Source of the DNA: Azadirachta indica | Taxonomy: Eukaryota; Streptophyta; Magnoliopsida; Sapindales; Meliaceae | Reading direction: 5' to 3' | Assembly: GCA_022749755.1 (NCBI GenBank) | Contig: CM040450.1 | Span: forward strand, 7,926,913-7,990,912 | DNA: 64,000 nucleotides | Part shown: piece by piece, positions 21,395 through 33,700 of the stretch | How the letters are laid out: every line of letters starts with the position of its first letter | Numbering within the stretch: the stretch's first letter is position 1 | The notes under the pieces: generated by a model | The model's input: only the letters and a program-made list of their open reading frames with translations | Database searches by the model: none | What the model was told of the DNA's origin: nothing | Translations under genes and position numbers: made by a program

Positions 21395-21608
21395 TCCGTT
21401 TTTTAAATAAAATGCACCGTGATGATCCTCACGCAATGGTGAGTAGCAATACATATGGCCCGTCTCAATATGAAGTCATTTTTCAAGTGTGATTCCCGTT
21501 TGACAATTCCAGCCTAAAAATCGTGCATTCTCAACTTCTCTGTTTTTGAAATAAAATGTACCGTGATGATCATCATGCAATGGTGAGTACCAATATGTGT
21601 TGACCGTC
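21395..21608 (-). repeat. Satellite block 4 (minus, ~1.4 copies)
   Basis: Satellite between the two family C solo LTRs, starting at TCCGTTTTTTAAATAAAATG and ending GACCGTC at the next insertion. Confidence 0.9.
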
Positions 21609-22321
21609 TGATATCGGAAAATGGGGGTTTTTGTGGGGACTTAGGTTTTTACTAAATAAGAGTTGAAACAAATTCTTCTCCTAAGGTTTACAACAAATGA
21701 GATACAGAAATACCACTCTAATTTGTTGCCAAAAGTTGTAAAACTCAAAAGAATACTCACCACTCTATGAAAATTTTCCAAAAGATACAAAGTATAAAAC
21801 ACACGAATTTTAATTAAATTCAACTCAAAATAACTTCATTCCAATACTACATATTTGAAGCCTGTATATAAGCTCTTACAAGAAAAGAAATGTCAAAGGT
21901 TAGAACAACAATCCATAGAAATTTCAATGGTTAGGCCAACAACCATTTACCTAGCTTTGACAAACTTTTACAAATATTTAAAACTCTTTGAAAATAAATC
22001 CAAACAGGTAAGAATTTGAATTACAGCTCACCAAATCTTTCTAATATCTAGAAATTAAACAAAACACATTGAATTTAAGCTAAAAAATCTCTAAAATTCG
22101 TGCATACAGATTTTGCCTTAAAAATAAACATATTGAGAATAGAGCTTAGTAATCTATTTTTCCTTAGCAAACATTAATTTTCCCTTATACCTTTGTTGTT
22201 AATGTTGGGAATAGAGCTTAGTAATCTATTTTTTCTTAGCAAACATTAACAACAAAGAGTAATCTCCTTGAACTTATTGGCACTTAAATTCTGCTCTTGA
22301 TGTTTGGACACTCCCGTGTCA
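21609..22321 (-). mobile_element. Solo LTR of family C (copy 2, internally rearranged)
   Basis: 713 bp from TGATATCGGAAAATGG to ACACTCCCGTGTCA. It is flanked by CCGTC (21604-21608) and CTGTT (22322-22326), a 5-bp duplication with two C-to-T changes; intact satellite reads CCGTC at this point. Between ~22135 and 22262, where copy 1 has ordinary LTR sequence, it carries two copies of a segment that matches the opposite end of a C LTR in inverted orientation. Confidence 0.9.
22135..22262 (+). repeat. Inverted, duplicated LTR-edge segment inside solo LTR copy 2
   Basis: GAATAGAGCTTAGTAATCTA occurs at ~22137 and ~22210, each followed by TTTTTCCTTAGCAAACATTAA or a near copy. The reverse complement of this segment is found near the outer end of the element C 5' LTR (16545-16605). 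The segment is therefore an internal inverted duplication with a tandem repeat of ~73 bp. Confidence 0.8.
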
Positions 22322-22669
22322 CTGTTTCAAAATGAAGTCGTTTTTCAAGTCTGTTTTCCCCTTTGACAATTCGAGCCCTGAAAATCGTACATTTTCAAGC
22401 TCTCCGTTTTCTAAATAAAATATACCGTAATGATCCTCACGCAATGTGGTCCGTCTCAATACAGAGTCTTTTTTGGAGTCCGTTTCTTATTTGACAATTC
22501 TGGTCACGAAAATCATGCATTTTTAACTTCTACATTTTCGAAAAAAAATGTAGCGTGTCGATCCTCACATGATGGTGAGTAGCAATAAGATTGATTCGTC
22601 TCGAAACAAAGTCGTTTTTTGAGTTTGCTTTCCGATTAACAATTTCAGCCCCAAAAATCGTACATTTTT
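22322..22669 (-). repeat. Satellite block 5 (minus, ~2.4 copies)
   Basis: Minus-orientation monomers between solo LTR copy 2 and the composite element. It ends AAATCGTACATTTTTT at the family B LTR terminus. Confidence 0.9.
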
Positions 22670-22848
22670 TTATACGAACCTCACCAATATCGTGACGAAA
22701 CCCAATACCGAATGTAGTAAAAAACTCCAAGATTTCTCCAAGACGCAAGTTTATAGAGTCTTGACCCGATACCTATGTAGATAAGAATCAAAATTATGAT
22801 TTATTCAAACGCCACACCAAAAATTCTTAAAAAAACACTTAAGAATGG
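22670..22848 (-). repeat. Truncated family B LTR end
   Basis: On the minus strand this is the last ~179 bp of a family B LTR. The terminal TGATACGAACC is decayed to TTATACGAACC. At ~22848 it jumps directly to the integrase motif GFNP, so the rest of the LTR and the integrase C-terminus are deleted. An ORF reads through the junction, but only by chance. Confidence 0.85.
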
Positions 22849-24546
22849 ATTAAAACCATAAATAATTTCAAAAGGTGAAAATTTAGTGGCAGAATGAACA
22901 CAACAATTATAAGCAAATTCAACATGTGGCAAGCAATTTTCCCAACTTTTCAGATTCTTTTGTATGATAATACGCAACAAAGTAGACAATGTCCTATTTA
23001 CTATTTCAATTTGACCATCTGTTTGTGGGTGACAAGTAGTAGAAAATAATAATTTAGTTCCCAACTTTCCCTATAATGTCTTCCAAAAGTATCTTAAGAA
23101 CTTTGTGTCTCGATCTGAGACAATAGTTTTGGACATTCTATGCAACCTAACAACTTCCTTGAAAAATAAATCAGCTATATGTGATACATGATCAGTTTTA
23201 TGACATGCAATAAAGTGTGCCATCTTAGAAAACCTATCGACAACCATAAAAACTAAGTCTCTCCCCCTCTTTGTCCTACGTAATTTCAAAACAAAATTCA
23301 TAGAAATATTGACCCAAGGTACACTAAGAATAGAAAGTGGTGCATATAATTTATGTGGTTGTTGCCTAAACTTAGTTTGCCTACAAGTAATGCATCTCGC
23401 ACAAGCACTTTTTACGTCACGTTTCATATGCGGCCAAAAAAATTGTTCATGTAATATGTGTAAAGTCTTAACTACGTCAAAGTGACCCATCAAACTATCA
23501 CCGTGTGTTTTTCGAACAAGTAACTCACGCAAGAATGAATATGGAACACACAATTTATTTTCTCGAAATAGGAAACCAGCATGCAAATAGAACTTCCCAC
23601 ATGATCCCTTAGTGCAATTCTTAAATAAGTCACAAAAATTAGAGTCCGTTGCATACAACTCCTTAATGTACTCAAATCCAAGCAATTTAGCATCAAGAGT
23701 TGAAAGTAAAGCGTACTTGCGTGAAGCGCATCAGCAACTATATTTTCTTTGCCTTGTTTGTATGATCACATAAGGAAATGTCTCAATGAACTCCACCCAT
23801 TTGGCATGACGTCTACTTAATTTGTATTGCACCCTTAAATGTTTTAAGGATTCATGATCCGTATGAATCACAAACTCTTTGGGCCAAAAGTAATGTTGCC
23901 AAGTTTCTAGAGTTCGAACCAATGCATACAATTCTTTATCGTAAGTTGGATAGTTTAAAGCCGTGCCATCTAGTTTCTCACTAAAGTACACAATCAGTCT
24001 TCCTTTTTGCATTAGTACGCCTCTGATTCCTATACCTGAAGCATCATACTCTATCTCAAATGTTTTAGTAAAGTTAGGTAAAACAAGTAAAGGTGCATTA
24101 GTCAATTTTTCTTTGATAAGTTTGAATGCCTTTTCTTAGTCTTTTCCTCACTTGAACGGAATATTTTTCTTGATGACTTCGGTTAAGGGTGTAGCTATGC
24201 TACTAAAATCTTAAACAAAGCGCCGATAAAAACTGGCCAATCCATAAAAGCTTCTTACTTGATTTGTCGAAGTAGGCGTTGGCCATTCTTGAATTACCTT
24301 CACCTTCTCCTCATTGACCTCAATCCCTTTAGCACTTACAACAAAACCAAAAAACACAAGCTTATCCGTACAAAATGTACATTTCTTAAAATTAGCAAAT
24401 AGCCTTTCTTTCCTTAAAACCACTAAAACAAGTTTTAAATCTTCAACATGATCATTCATGTTTTGGCTATAAATCAAGATATTATTAAAATAGACTACAA
24501 CGAATTTGCCAAAGAAAGCACGCAAAACATGGTTCATAAGTGTCAT
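22849..24546 (-). pseudogene. Family B pol remnant: integrase, RNase H and partial RT
   Basis: On the minus strand the interval holds RT motifs (24211-24546), RNase H (23731-24105) and integrase (22849-23685). The RT catalytic box is YFNNILIYSQN, so both aspartates are Asn (24481-24486). RNase H keeps [14 protein letters not shown] and HTDHESLK. Integrase keeps [25 protein letters not shown] and [10 protein letters not shown], but its first Asp is Asn (ISMNFVLKL, 23296-23298). Gag, protease and the RT N-terminus are absent: the frame stops at 24546 where plus-strand gag sequence begins. Confidence 0.9.
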
Positions 24547-24812
24547 GGCCAATTTGGTCATGGGAAGAGATGAAATTGGTAATGCGCAAGAGATTTATAC
24601 CTAACCATTACTATAGAGATTTGCATAGAAAGTTGCAAGGGCTAATTCAAGGTTCCATGAGTGTAAAGGACTACTACAAGGAGATGGAGATAGCTATGAT
24701 TAGAGCAAACATAGAAGAAGATCGAGAAGTAAAAATGGCAAGATTTGTTGGTGGCTTAAAGAAGGAGATTGTTGATATGGTTGATTTACAAAACTATGTA
24801 GAGATGGAATAT
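24547..24812 (+). pseudogene. Family F gag fragment
   Basis: Plus-strand open stretch with [40 protein letters not shown] and [20 protein letters not shown]. It closely matches the minus-strand family F gag near 56350-56570. It begins head-to-head with the minus-strand family B RT (shared GGCCAATT at the join) and ends abruptly in family F LTR sequence at ~24812. Confidence 0.87.
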
Positions 24813-25045
24813 AATATTGAGAAATTTTGAGTAAGTGTAACTTTGCTTTTATGTGTTTTTGGTGGAATATAATATCCTGACTTATCAAAGGAGTGACCAA
24901 CCTTTGTGGCGTCTCCAAGATTGAAATTTTAAAATATTATTTTCTTAAGTTCTAATCTGATCATCTACAACTTGTTTTCTAATTCATGGGGTGCGCATAA
25001 TAATTGATTCAAGAGTTCTTAGAATAAGTCGTCTAGTCGATTCTT
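24813..25045 (+). repeat. Family F LTR fragment (3' end)
   Basis: Reverse complement of the first ~230 bp of 36074-36310: it shares CCAACCTTTGTGGCGTCTCC, AACTTGTTTTCTAATTCATGGGGTGCGCATAA and GATTCAAGAGTTCTTAG. It joins directly to gag, so protease to integrase of this copy are gone. Confidence 0.85.
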
Positions 25046-28000
25046 ATAAAACAAATTCTAAAAATAATTTCGTTTTGAGACGCACCACACGTATTGCGAC
25101 TCACCATTGCATGAGAATCAACACGGGGCATTTTATTTCGAAAACGGAGAAGTTAAAAATGTACGATTTTCAAAGTTGAAATTGTCAAATAGGAAGCAGA
25201 CTAAAAAAAAAAACGAATTCGTTTTGAGAATGGTCATACGTATTGCTATTCACCATTGCGTGAGGATCAACAAGGTGCATTTTATTTCGAAAACAGATAA
25301 GTTGAAAATGTGCGATTTTCGGGATCAAAATTGCCAAACAGGAAACATACTGAAAAAACGATTTTGTTTCGAGACAGTCCACACTAATGCCACTCACCAT
25401 CGTGTGAGAATTAACATGGTACATTTTATTTCAAAAACGAAAAAGTTGAAAATATACGATTTTCGAGTTCACAATTGTCAAACGGGAAGCAAACTCAAAA
25501 AACGACTTCGTATGGAAATGGGCCACACATATTGCTACTCACAATCGTGTGAAGATCATCATGGTGAATTTTATTTTGTAAACAGAGGTGTTGAAAATGT
25601 ACGATTTTTGGGGCCGAAATTGTCAAACGGGAAACAGACTTGAAAAACAACTGCACTTCGAGACTGGATTTGTTACACTGCATCGCATGAGGATCATCAT
25701 GATGCATTTTATTTCGTAAACGGAGAAGTTGAAAATGTATGATTTTCAAGGCCGGAATTCTCAAACAGAAAAAAGACTTAAAAATGACTTCGTTTCGAGA
25801 CAGGCCACACGTATTGTTATATAGCATCACATGAGAATCATTACTGTGCATTTTCTTATATAAACAAACAAGTTGAAAATGTACGATTTTTTGGTCGGAA
25901 TTGTCAAACAGAAAGCAGACTAGAAAAACGACTTCGTTTTAAGACAGGCCATACGTATTGCTACTCACTATCGTGTAAGGATCAACATGATGTATTTTAT
26001 TTCGAAAACAGAGAAGTTAAAAATTTGCGATTTTCAGCGCTAAAATTGTCAAACATGAAACAGACTTGAAAAACAACTCTGTTTCGAAATGGTCCACACG
26101 TATTACTACTCATCATCGCATGAGGATCATCATGAAGCATTTTTTTTTTGTAAACAGAGAAGTTCAAAACGTATGAATTTTGAGACCGAAACTGTCAAAC
26201 GTGAAACGTACTCAAAAAATGACTTTATTTAGAGATAGGTCATACGTATTGTTATACAGCATCCCATGAGGATTATCACGGTACATTTTATTTTGACAAC
26301 AAAAAAGTTAAAAATAAACAATTTTAGGAGCTCGAATTGTCAAATGGGAAACAGATGCAAAAAATGACTTTATTTCAAGATGGGCCACATGTACTGCTAC
26401 TCACCATCGAGTGAGGATCAACACAGTATATTTTATTTCGAAAATAAAAAAGTTTAAAATGAGCAATTTTCAGGACTGGAATTGTCAAACAGGAAGCCGA
26501 CTCAAAAAACAACTTCGTTTTGAGACGAATTACACATATTGCTACTCCCATCGTGTGAGGATCAACACGGAGCATTTTATTTCAAAAGCAAAGAAGTTGA
26601 AAATGTACGATATTCAGGTCCGGAATTGTCAAATGAGAAATAGACTCGAAAAACAATTTCGTTTCGAGACGGGCTAAACATATTGTTATACAGTATTGTG
26701 TGACGATCAACATAGTGTATTTTACTTTGAGAGAAGAGAAGTTGAAGATGTATGATTTTCAAGGTTGAAATTGTCAAACGGGAAATAAACTCAAAAAACG
26801 ACTTCGTGTTGAGACGGTCAGCACATATTGCTACTCACCATCGTGTGAGGATCAACACGGTATATTTTATTTAAAAAATGGAGAAGTTAAAAATGTACGA
26901 TTTTCGGAGCCAGAATTGCCAAACGGGAAACGAACTCAAAAAACGATTTCATTTTGAGACGGGCCACACGTATTGCTACTCACTATCACGTGAGGATTAA
27001 CACAATGTATTTTATTTCGAAAATAGAAAAGTTAAAAATGTATGATTCTAGGGGCCGAAATTGCCAAACATGAAACAGACTAAAAGAACGACTTCGTTTT
27101 GAGACTGGCCACATGTATTGCTACTCACGATCGAGTGAGGATTAACATGGTACATTTTATTTCGAAAATAAAGAAGTTAAAAATGTACAATTTCGGAGAC
27201 GGAATTGTCAAACGGGAAACGGACTCAAAAAATGACTTCGTATTGAGACGGGCTACATTTATTGCTACCCATCAACACGTGGATCAGCACGGTGCATTTT
27301 ATTTCAAAAACAAAGAAGATGAAATTGTACGATATTCAGGGTCGAAATTGTCAAACTAGAAACAAACTCAAAAAATGACTTCGTTTTGAGACGGACCACA
27401 CGTATTGCTACTCACCTTCTCGTAAGGATCAACACGGTGTATTTTATTTTGAAAACGGAGAAGTTGAAAATGCACGATATTCAGGGCCGAAATTACCAAA
27501 CAGAAACAAACTCAAAAAACTACTTCGTTTCAAGACGGACCATACGTATTGCTACTCACCATCACATGAGGATTAACACAGTCTATTTTATTTCAAAAAT
27601 GGAGAAGTTAAAATATACGACTTTTGGGGCCAAAATTGTCAAACGGGAAATAGACTCAAACAACGACTTTGTTTTTAGATGGGCCGCATGTATTGCTATT
27701 CAGCATAGAGTAAGAATTAACACGATACATTTTATTTCGAAAACGAAAAAATTGAAAATGTATGATTTTTGGGGTCGAAAATGTCAAACGGGAAACGGAC
27801 TCAAAAAACGACTTCGTTTTGAGACAGGCCATACTACTCACAATCACATGAGGATCAACACGAGGCATTTTATTTAAAAAATGGACGAGTTAAAATGTAC
27901 GATATTCGGGCTTGGAATTGTCAAACGGAAAACAAACTCAAAAAATAACTTCCTTTCGAGACGGGCTATACGTATTGTTACACAGCATCGCGTGACAATC

Positions 28001-28274
28001 AATATAGTGCATTTCATTTCGAAAACGAAAAATTTGAAAATGTACAATTTTCAAGTTGGAATTGTCAAACAGTAAGGAGACTCGAAATACGAATTTTGTT
28101 TTAGACAGGGCACACATATTGCTACTCAGCATTGTGTGAGGATCAACAAGGTGTAGTTTATTTTGAAAATGGAGAAATTGAAAAAGTAAGATTTTTTGGT
28201 TCCATATTGTCCAACAGGAGACAGACTCGAAAAACGATTTCGTATCGAGACTGGACACATGTATTGTGACTCAC
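25046..28274 (+). repeat. Satellite block 6 (plus, ~22 copies)
   Basis: The longest uninterrupted array. Measured spacings between the CGTATTGCTACTC motifs are 144-149 bp. One frame stays open across up to three monomers (25107-25643 and 27386-27877), but the peptides differ between monomers and none resembles a known protein. The first bases up to ~25060 are transitional. It ends in GACTCAC, the left target duplication of the S solo LTR. Confidence 0.93.
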
Positions 28275-29670
28275 TGCTACAACTTAAAGGTTGTAACTCT
28301 CAAGTATATAGGTTGTCTCAAGTAATAAAGTTCAGAAGTCCGAGTGTCGGTTCACAGGGAATACGTTATAATAAATCCACAAGTCCAAAAGTTTAAATAT
28401 TACAAGTCCAAATATTCAAATATTATAAGAAATGGAATGAATTTGCTTATTGTCAAATTTAAATTCAATATTATTATATATTAGGGCATTAGGGATCCAT
28501 TTTAATTATTTGTATAGAATTTATTTTTGATTTTTTTTTAAAGAAAAATTAAGAATCAAAAGAAGTGATCTGAATTGGATGATAAAAAAAAATATTTAAG
28601 CACAAAAAAATCAAAATACTTACCTTTTAGTTGATGGTGAAAAACTATAAGTTGCCTTACTCTTGATATGTAGAAAACATCCAAACATTCAATGTACCAT
28701 TTGTTAACAATGAATCAAGATTTCTAACAATTCAAAATCACTTTCAAAATATAGTACTCAATCAATAAAAAGATTGACAATGAAGAACAAAACAAAGGAT
28801 CAAAGAACAAAACTATAAAATTATCAAAAGTGCACCCTTTACCCTAATCACTAAAATCATATCAAAATTAGAAATATATCATTTAATTGAAGTTCAAATT
28901 ATAAAAAGAAAACATAAATGGTAAAAATTCTTTTTCTCCTCACTTCTACATCTTCCTTTTATATAGGTAAAATAAAAGACATTTCACATGTGTGAACATA
29001 ATTTTATCAATTTCCAATTAATCACGATCTACCAACTTCTAACATATTTTTGACCATGAAAACCGCCGAATTTCGTAAAACAGCCTTCTACAAAGTTGTA
29101 GGTGGATGACTCATCTTTCTAATGGTTCATATCTCACCCTTATTGCTATTTTAGACCGTGAATTGTGTTGAAAAAAGGCAGAGATGTTCAAGTTACATTT
29201 TTCCACCGCTCTTCTAGAATGATAGCTCTTTTTGGTAGCCGACCAGTTGAAATTTGAGAAAGTGCAAAACATAAAAGATTTAGATCCCTTTCTCAACTTT
29301 CTAGATCACCCAACCATATAATTTTTTGTTACGTATTTAGGGGGATACGGCCCAAATATAAAGATGCGCTTGAGTTCTTTTGAAGCCCAATTTCATTCCA
29401 TTAATTGCTCGAACTGGTCCAACCTTTGGCTTACAAAGTTGTGAAATGATGAGTTTATGTTTGTCCAACCCAAGAATCATATCAATTGATGATTTGGATT
29501 GAAAAATATGCTCATTATACGAAACCTGCGTAAAACCGACTATTTAGTCTAATTCATGTTTTACAATTCAATATAAAGGAATATACTTCATTATTGAGGA
29601 ATAGAAGGATATTAGTAAGTGTAAATCATAATATTTTTCTTGATAAATCTATACTTTTAAACAATCATCA
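28275..29670 (-). mobile_element. Solo LTR of an otherwise unseen family (S), probably Athila/OTA-type
   Basis: A 1396-bp non-satellite block with TG...CA termini (TGCTACAACTTAAAGG and AACAATCATCA). It is flanked by a perfect duplication CTCAC (28270-28274 and 29671-29675), which is satellite sequence. It has no coding capacity and no relative elsewhere in the window. CGAGTGTCGGTTCACAGGGA near 28340 resembles the stretch often found near the 3' end of OTA LTRs, which suggests minus orientation. The termini and duplication are observed; the family is inferred. Confidence 0.82.
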
Positions 29671-30243
29671 CTCACCATCGCATAAGGATCCATATTGTGT
29701 ATTTTATTTCAAAAATGGAGAAGTTGAAAACGTACGAGTTTTGATACTGGAATTGTCAAATGGGAAATAGCTTCAAAAAACGACTTCGTTTCTAGACGGT
29801 CCACACGTATTGCTACTCACCATCGCGTGAAGATCATTACGATGCATTTCATTTTGTAAGCAGAGAAGTTGAAAATGTATGATTTTCAGCTCCGAAATTA
29901 TGAAATGTGAAACGTACTTGAATAACTTCGTTTGGGACGAACCACACGTATTGTTACATAAGATCACGTGAGTATTATCACTGTACATTTTATTTCGACA
30001 ACGGAGAAGTTGAAAATGTACGATTTTAGGAACTCGAGTTGACAAACGAAAAACAAACTTAAAAAATGATTTCGTTTTAAGACGGGGCCACATGCATTGC
30101 TACTCACCATTGTGTGAGGATCAACAAGGTGCATTATTTTTAAAAAAAAATGTAGAAGTTAAAAATTTATAATTTTCAAGGCCGAAATTGTCGAACGGAA
30201 AGTAGTCTCAAAAAACAATTTCGTATCAAGACAAGCCACACAT
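29671..30243 (+). repeat. Satellite block 7 (plus, ~4 copies)
   Basis: Satellite monomers between the S solo LTR and element D. Begins CTCACCATCGCATAAGGATC and ends GCCACACAT, the left duplication of element D. Confidence 0.92.
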
Positions 30244-30732
30244 TGATGCAAATACGGATGCACACAAGAGCAATGATCCAATTCAGCTACCTAATGGTCC
30301 CGTTACAAGAGCAAGAATGAAGAAATTCAAAGATGCATTGAATGAGAGGATTCAAGGTTTGTGGGATGATCTTGCAACAATTCAAGAGTGTAAGAAAGAG
30401 TCAAATATCAAGCTTGGACTTCAAGACAATAATCAGAGCTTGGTAACATTGACACAAATACAAGAAGGCAAAACCTAAAGATTAAAGCTTCTATGGAATT
30501 CAACTTCTCAAATTTGTATAAGACCATATTCGAATGATGTCTCAAGGTTAAGCAAGCATGTTCAAGTCTCTTAATTGCAGTTCGAATCAGATCGTCATCA
30601 TGATGCAAGTTTCGAATTCCATGTGTCAGTTTGGGCTAAGTTGCTGTTCAAGCCCATTAGCTATTTTAGTCTTATTTATAAACATATATTTATAGTTTGT
30701 TATGTGTTTGGGCTGTTAACTCTAATTATTAA
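30244..30732 (+). repeat. Truncated 5' LTR of element D
   Basis: The first 489 bp of a family A LTR, ending CTCTAATTATTAA and joined to AACAAGGAGATTTC of gag. The join has a 2-bp overlap (AA), typical of illegitimate recombination. The lost part contains the TATA-like motif of this LTR family. Confidence 0.92.
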
Positions 30733-33700
30733 CAAGGAGATTTCTAATGTGGTTGAATTGCAGCCATATATGGAGCTAGAAGACTTGCTTTACCTTGCAT
30801 TGAAGGTTGAGAAGCAACTGAAAAAGAGAGGTCGTACAAGTCAATTTTCCTCTTATACTTCTTCATTCAAATCAAATTGGAGAAAAGATGATAAAGCTTC
30901 ATCATCCAAGCCTAAAATTGAATCCAAAGAGTTTCCCAAAACATCCAACTCAAGCAAAGACAAGGGTAAGCTTGATTCTACTACTAACACCAGAAATATT
31001 AAATGTTTTAAATGTCAAGGTGTAGGACATTACAAGCAGGATTGCCCAAATCAAAGAACCATATTCATGCTTGAGGGAGAGTATTATTCGGCCAGTGAAG
31101 AAGAGAATGAACAAGAGACGATGCCAACTCTTGAAGATGCATGTGATGAAGAAGGGGATGATCAATTTACTATGGCAGAAAGTGGTAAGGCTCTTGTATC
31201 AAGAAGAGTTTTGAATATGCAAGTCCAACAGGAAGAACGTGATCAAAGAGAGAATCTCTTCCATACTAGGTGTCTTGTAAAGGATAGGGTTTGTGATGTG
31301 ATAATTGATGGTGGCAGTGTAACTAATGTTGCTAGTACTACTCTTGTAGAAAAGTTGGGGTTACCTACTTTAAAACATCCACATCCTTACAAGTTGAAGT
31401 GGCTTAATGATTGTGGGGAAATTAGGGTGACAAAGCAAGTTCTTGTTGCCTTCAAAATAGGCAAGTATAGAGATGAGTTGTTGTTTGATGTAGTGCCCAT
31501 GCATGCTGGTCATCTCTTGTTAGGACACCCTTGGCAATTTGACAGAAGGGTGTTCCATAATGGTTTTACAAATCATTATACTTTTGAGAAGGATGGGAAG
31601 AAAATTACTCTTGTACCACTTTCACCTAAAGAAGTTTATGAAGGTGAGCTTAGAAGAATGCAAAGTCAGAGAGAAAACAAGAGTGAGAAGAAAAGAATGA
31701 GTGAAGGTGTAACAAAGGAGGGTGAGTTTTCAAAAGAAAAGAGTGGCAAAAATAATGAGAAAGAAAAAAAAGTGAGTTCGAATGGAGAGGGGCAGAATTC
31801 AAATGTGGGAAAAAGAGTGGAGGAAAAAGAAACAATTGAGTGTAAAAAGAAACAAGTGAGCTTTTATGCAAAGAGAAGTGATATTAGGGCGGCTTGGTTT
31901 TCCAACAAAAGTATACTTGTACTTATATACAAGGAACTTTACTTAAACACTAATGACCTTAATACTTCTTTGCCTACTACATTTGTTTCTCTTTTACAGG
32001 CTTATGAAGATGTTTTTCCCGAGGAGGTACCCAATGAATTGCCACCCATTAGGGGTATCGAGCATCAGATCGATTTTATTCCTGAAGCTTCAATTCTAAA
32101 TAAACCAGCCTATAGGAGTAATCCCGAGGAGACAAAAGAGCTTCAAAGGCAAGTTGAGAAGTTGTTAACCAAGGGATATGTTAGAGAAAATATGAGTCTA
32201 TGTGCTGTTCCTGTTCTGTTGGTACCTAAGAAAGATGGCTCTTGGCGTATGTGTGTTGATTGTCGTGCAATTAATAACATTACGGTAAAGTATTGCCATC
32301 CTATTCCTAGGCTAGATGATATGTTTGATGAATTATATGGTTCTACTATCTTTAGCAAAATTGATTTGAAAAGTGGGTATCATCAAATTCGCATGAGAGA
32401 GGGTGATGAGTGGAAAACTGTATTCAAAATAAAATATGGTCTGTATGAATGGTTAGTTATGCCTTTTGGTTTAACTAATACACCTAGTACTTTCATGAGG
32501 CTTATGAACCATGTTTTGAAAGATTTAATTGGAAAATTTGTTGTTGTATACTTTGATGATATCCTTGTGTATTCCAAAAATTCGAATGAACATGTAGAAC
32601 ATTTAAGGGCTGTACTTGATATTTTGAGGAAAGAAAAGTTATATGCTAACATTAAAAAGTGTTCTTTTTGTTTAGATCGAATTGTGTTTTTAGGTTTCGT
32701 GGTAAGTGCTCAAGGCATTGAAGTTGATGAAGAGAAGGTAAGTGCTATAAAAAATTGGCCTATTCCTAAATCGGTAAGTGAGGTAAGAAGTTTTCATGGA
32801 TTGGCTAGTTTTTATAGACGGTTTGTAAAAGATTTTAGCACCATTGCGGCACCCCTTATAGAGGTAATTAAAAAGAATTATACTTTTAAGTGGGACAAAG
32901 AACAAGAGCATGCATTTACTTTATTGAAAGATAAGCTTTGTAAGGCACCCATTCTTGCCTTGCCTAACTTTGCTAATACTTTTGAACTTGAATGTGATGC
33001 ATCAGGATTGGGCATTGGGGCTGTTCTTATGCAGGAAAAGAGGCCAATTGCCTATTTTAGTGAAAAGCTCCATGGCGCCTCATTGAATTATCCTACTTAC
33101 GACAAAGAGCTTTATGCTTTGGTGAGAGTTTTGGAAAACTGGCAGCATTTCTTGTGGCCTAAGGAATTTGTTATTTATACTGACCATCAATCTTTGAAGT
33201 TCATTAAAAGTCAAGGTAAGTTGAACAAACGACATGCCAAATGGGTCGAATTTATTGAGACTTTTCCTTATGTGATTAAATACAAGCAAGGTAAAAACAA
33301 TGTTGTGGCTGATGATGCACTTTCACGGAGGTATACTTTACTTAATGCTTTAGATGCAAGAATGCTTGGATTTGAACATATTAAAACTCTTTATGATGAT
33401 GATTCTGACTTTTCTAGCATTTTCAAAGTATGTGAGAAAGCTGCATATGGTAAGTTTTATAGAATGGATGGGTTTTTGTTTAAAGAAAATAAATTGTGCG
33501 TACCTATTTGTTCTTTGAGAGAATTGCTTGTAAAAGAGTCTCATGGGGGTGGTTTAATGGGACATTTTGGCATTAAAAAAACTTTAGACACTTTAGATGA
33601 ACACTTCTATTGGCCTAAAATGAAAAATGATGTGCAAAAAGTTTGTGATAGATGTGTTGTGTGCAAACAAGCTAAATCCAAAGTTTTAAATCAAGGTTTG

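Noticed and set aside
25046..28274. CRISPR-like repeat array
   Set aside because: The ~145-bp units are contiguous and diverged throughout, with no short constant repeats separated by unique spacers, and the DNA is eukaryotic.
30575..30730. N-terminal extension of the element D ORF as a new protein domain
   Set aside because: These ~52 codons are LTR sequence that became fused to gag by the 5' deletion. The same LTR frame elsewhere ends at a stop and is not conserved as protein.
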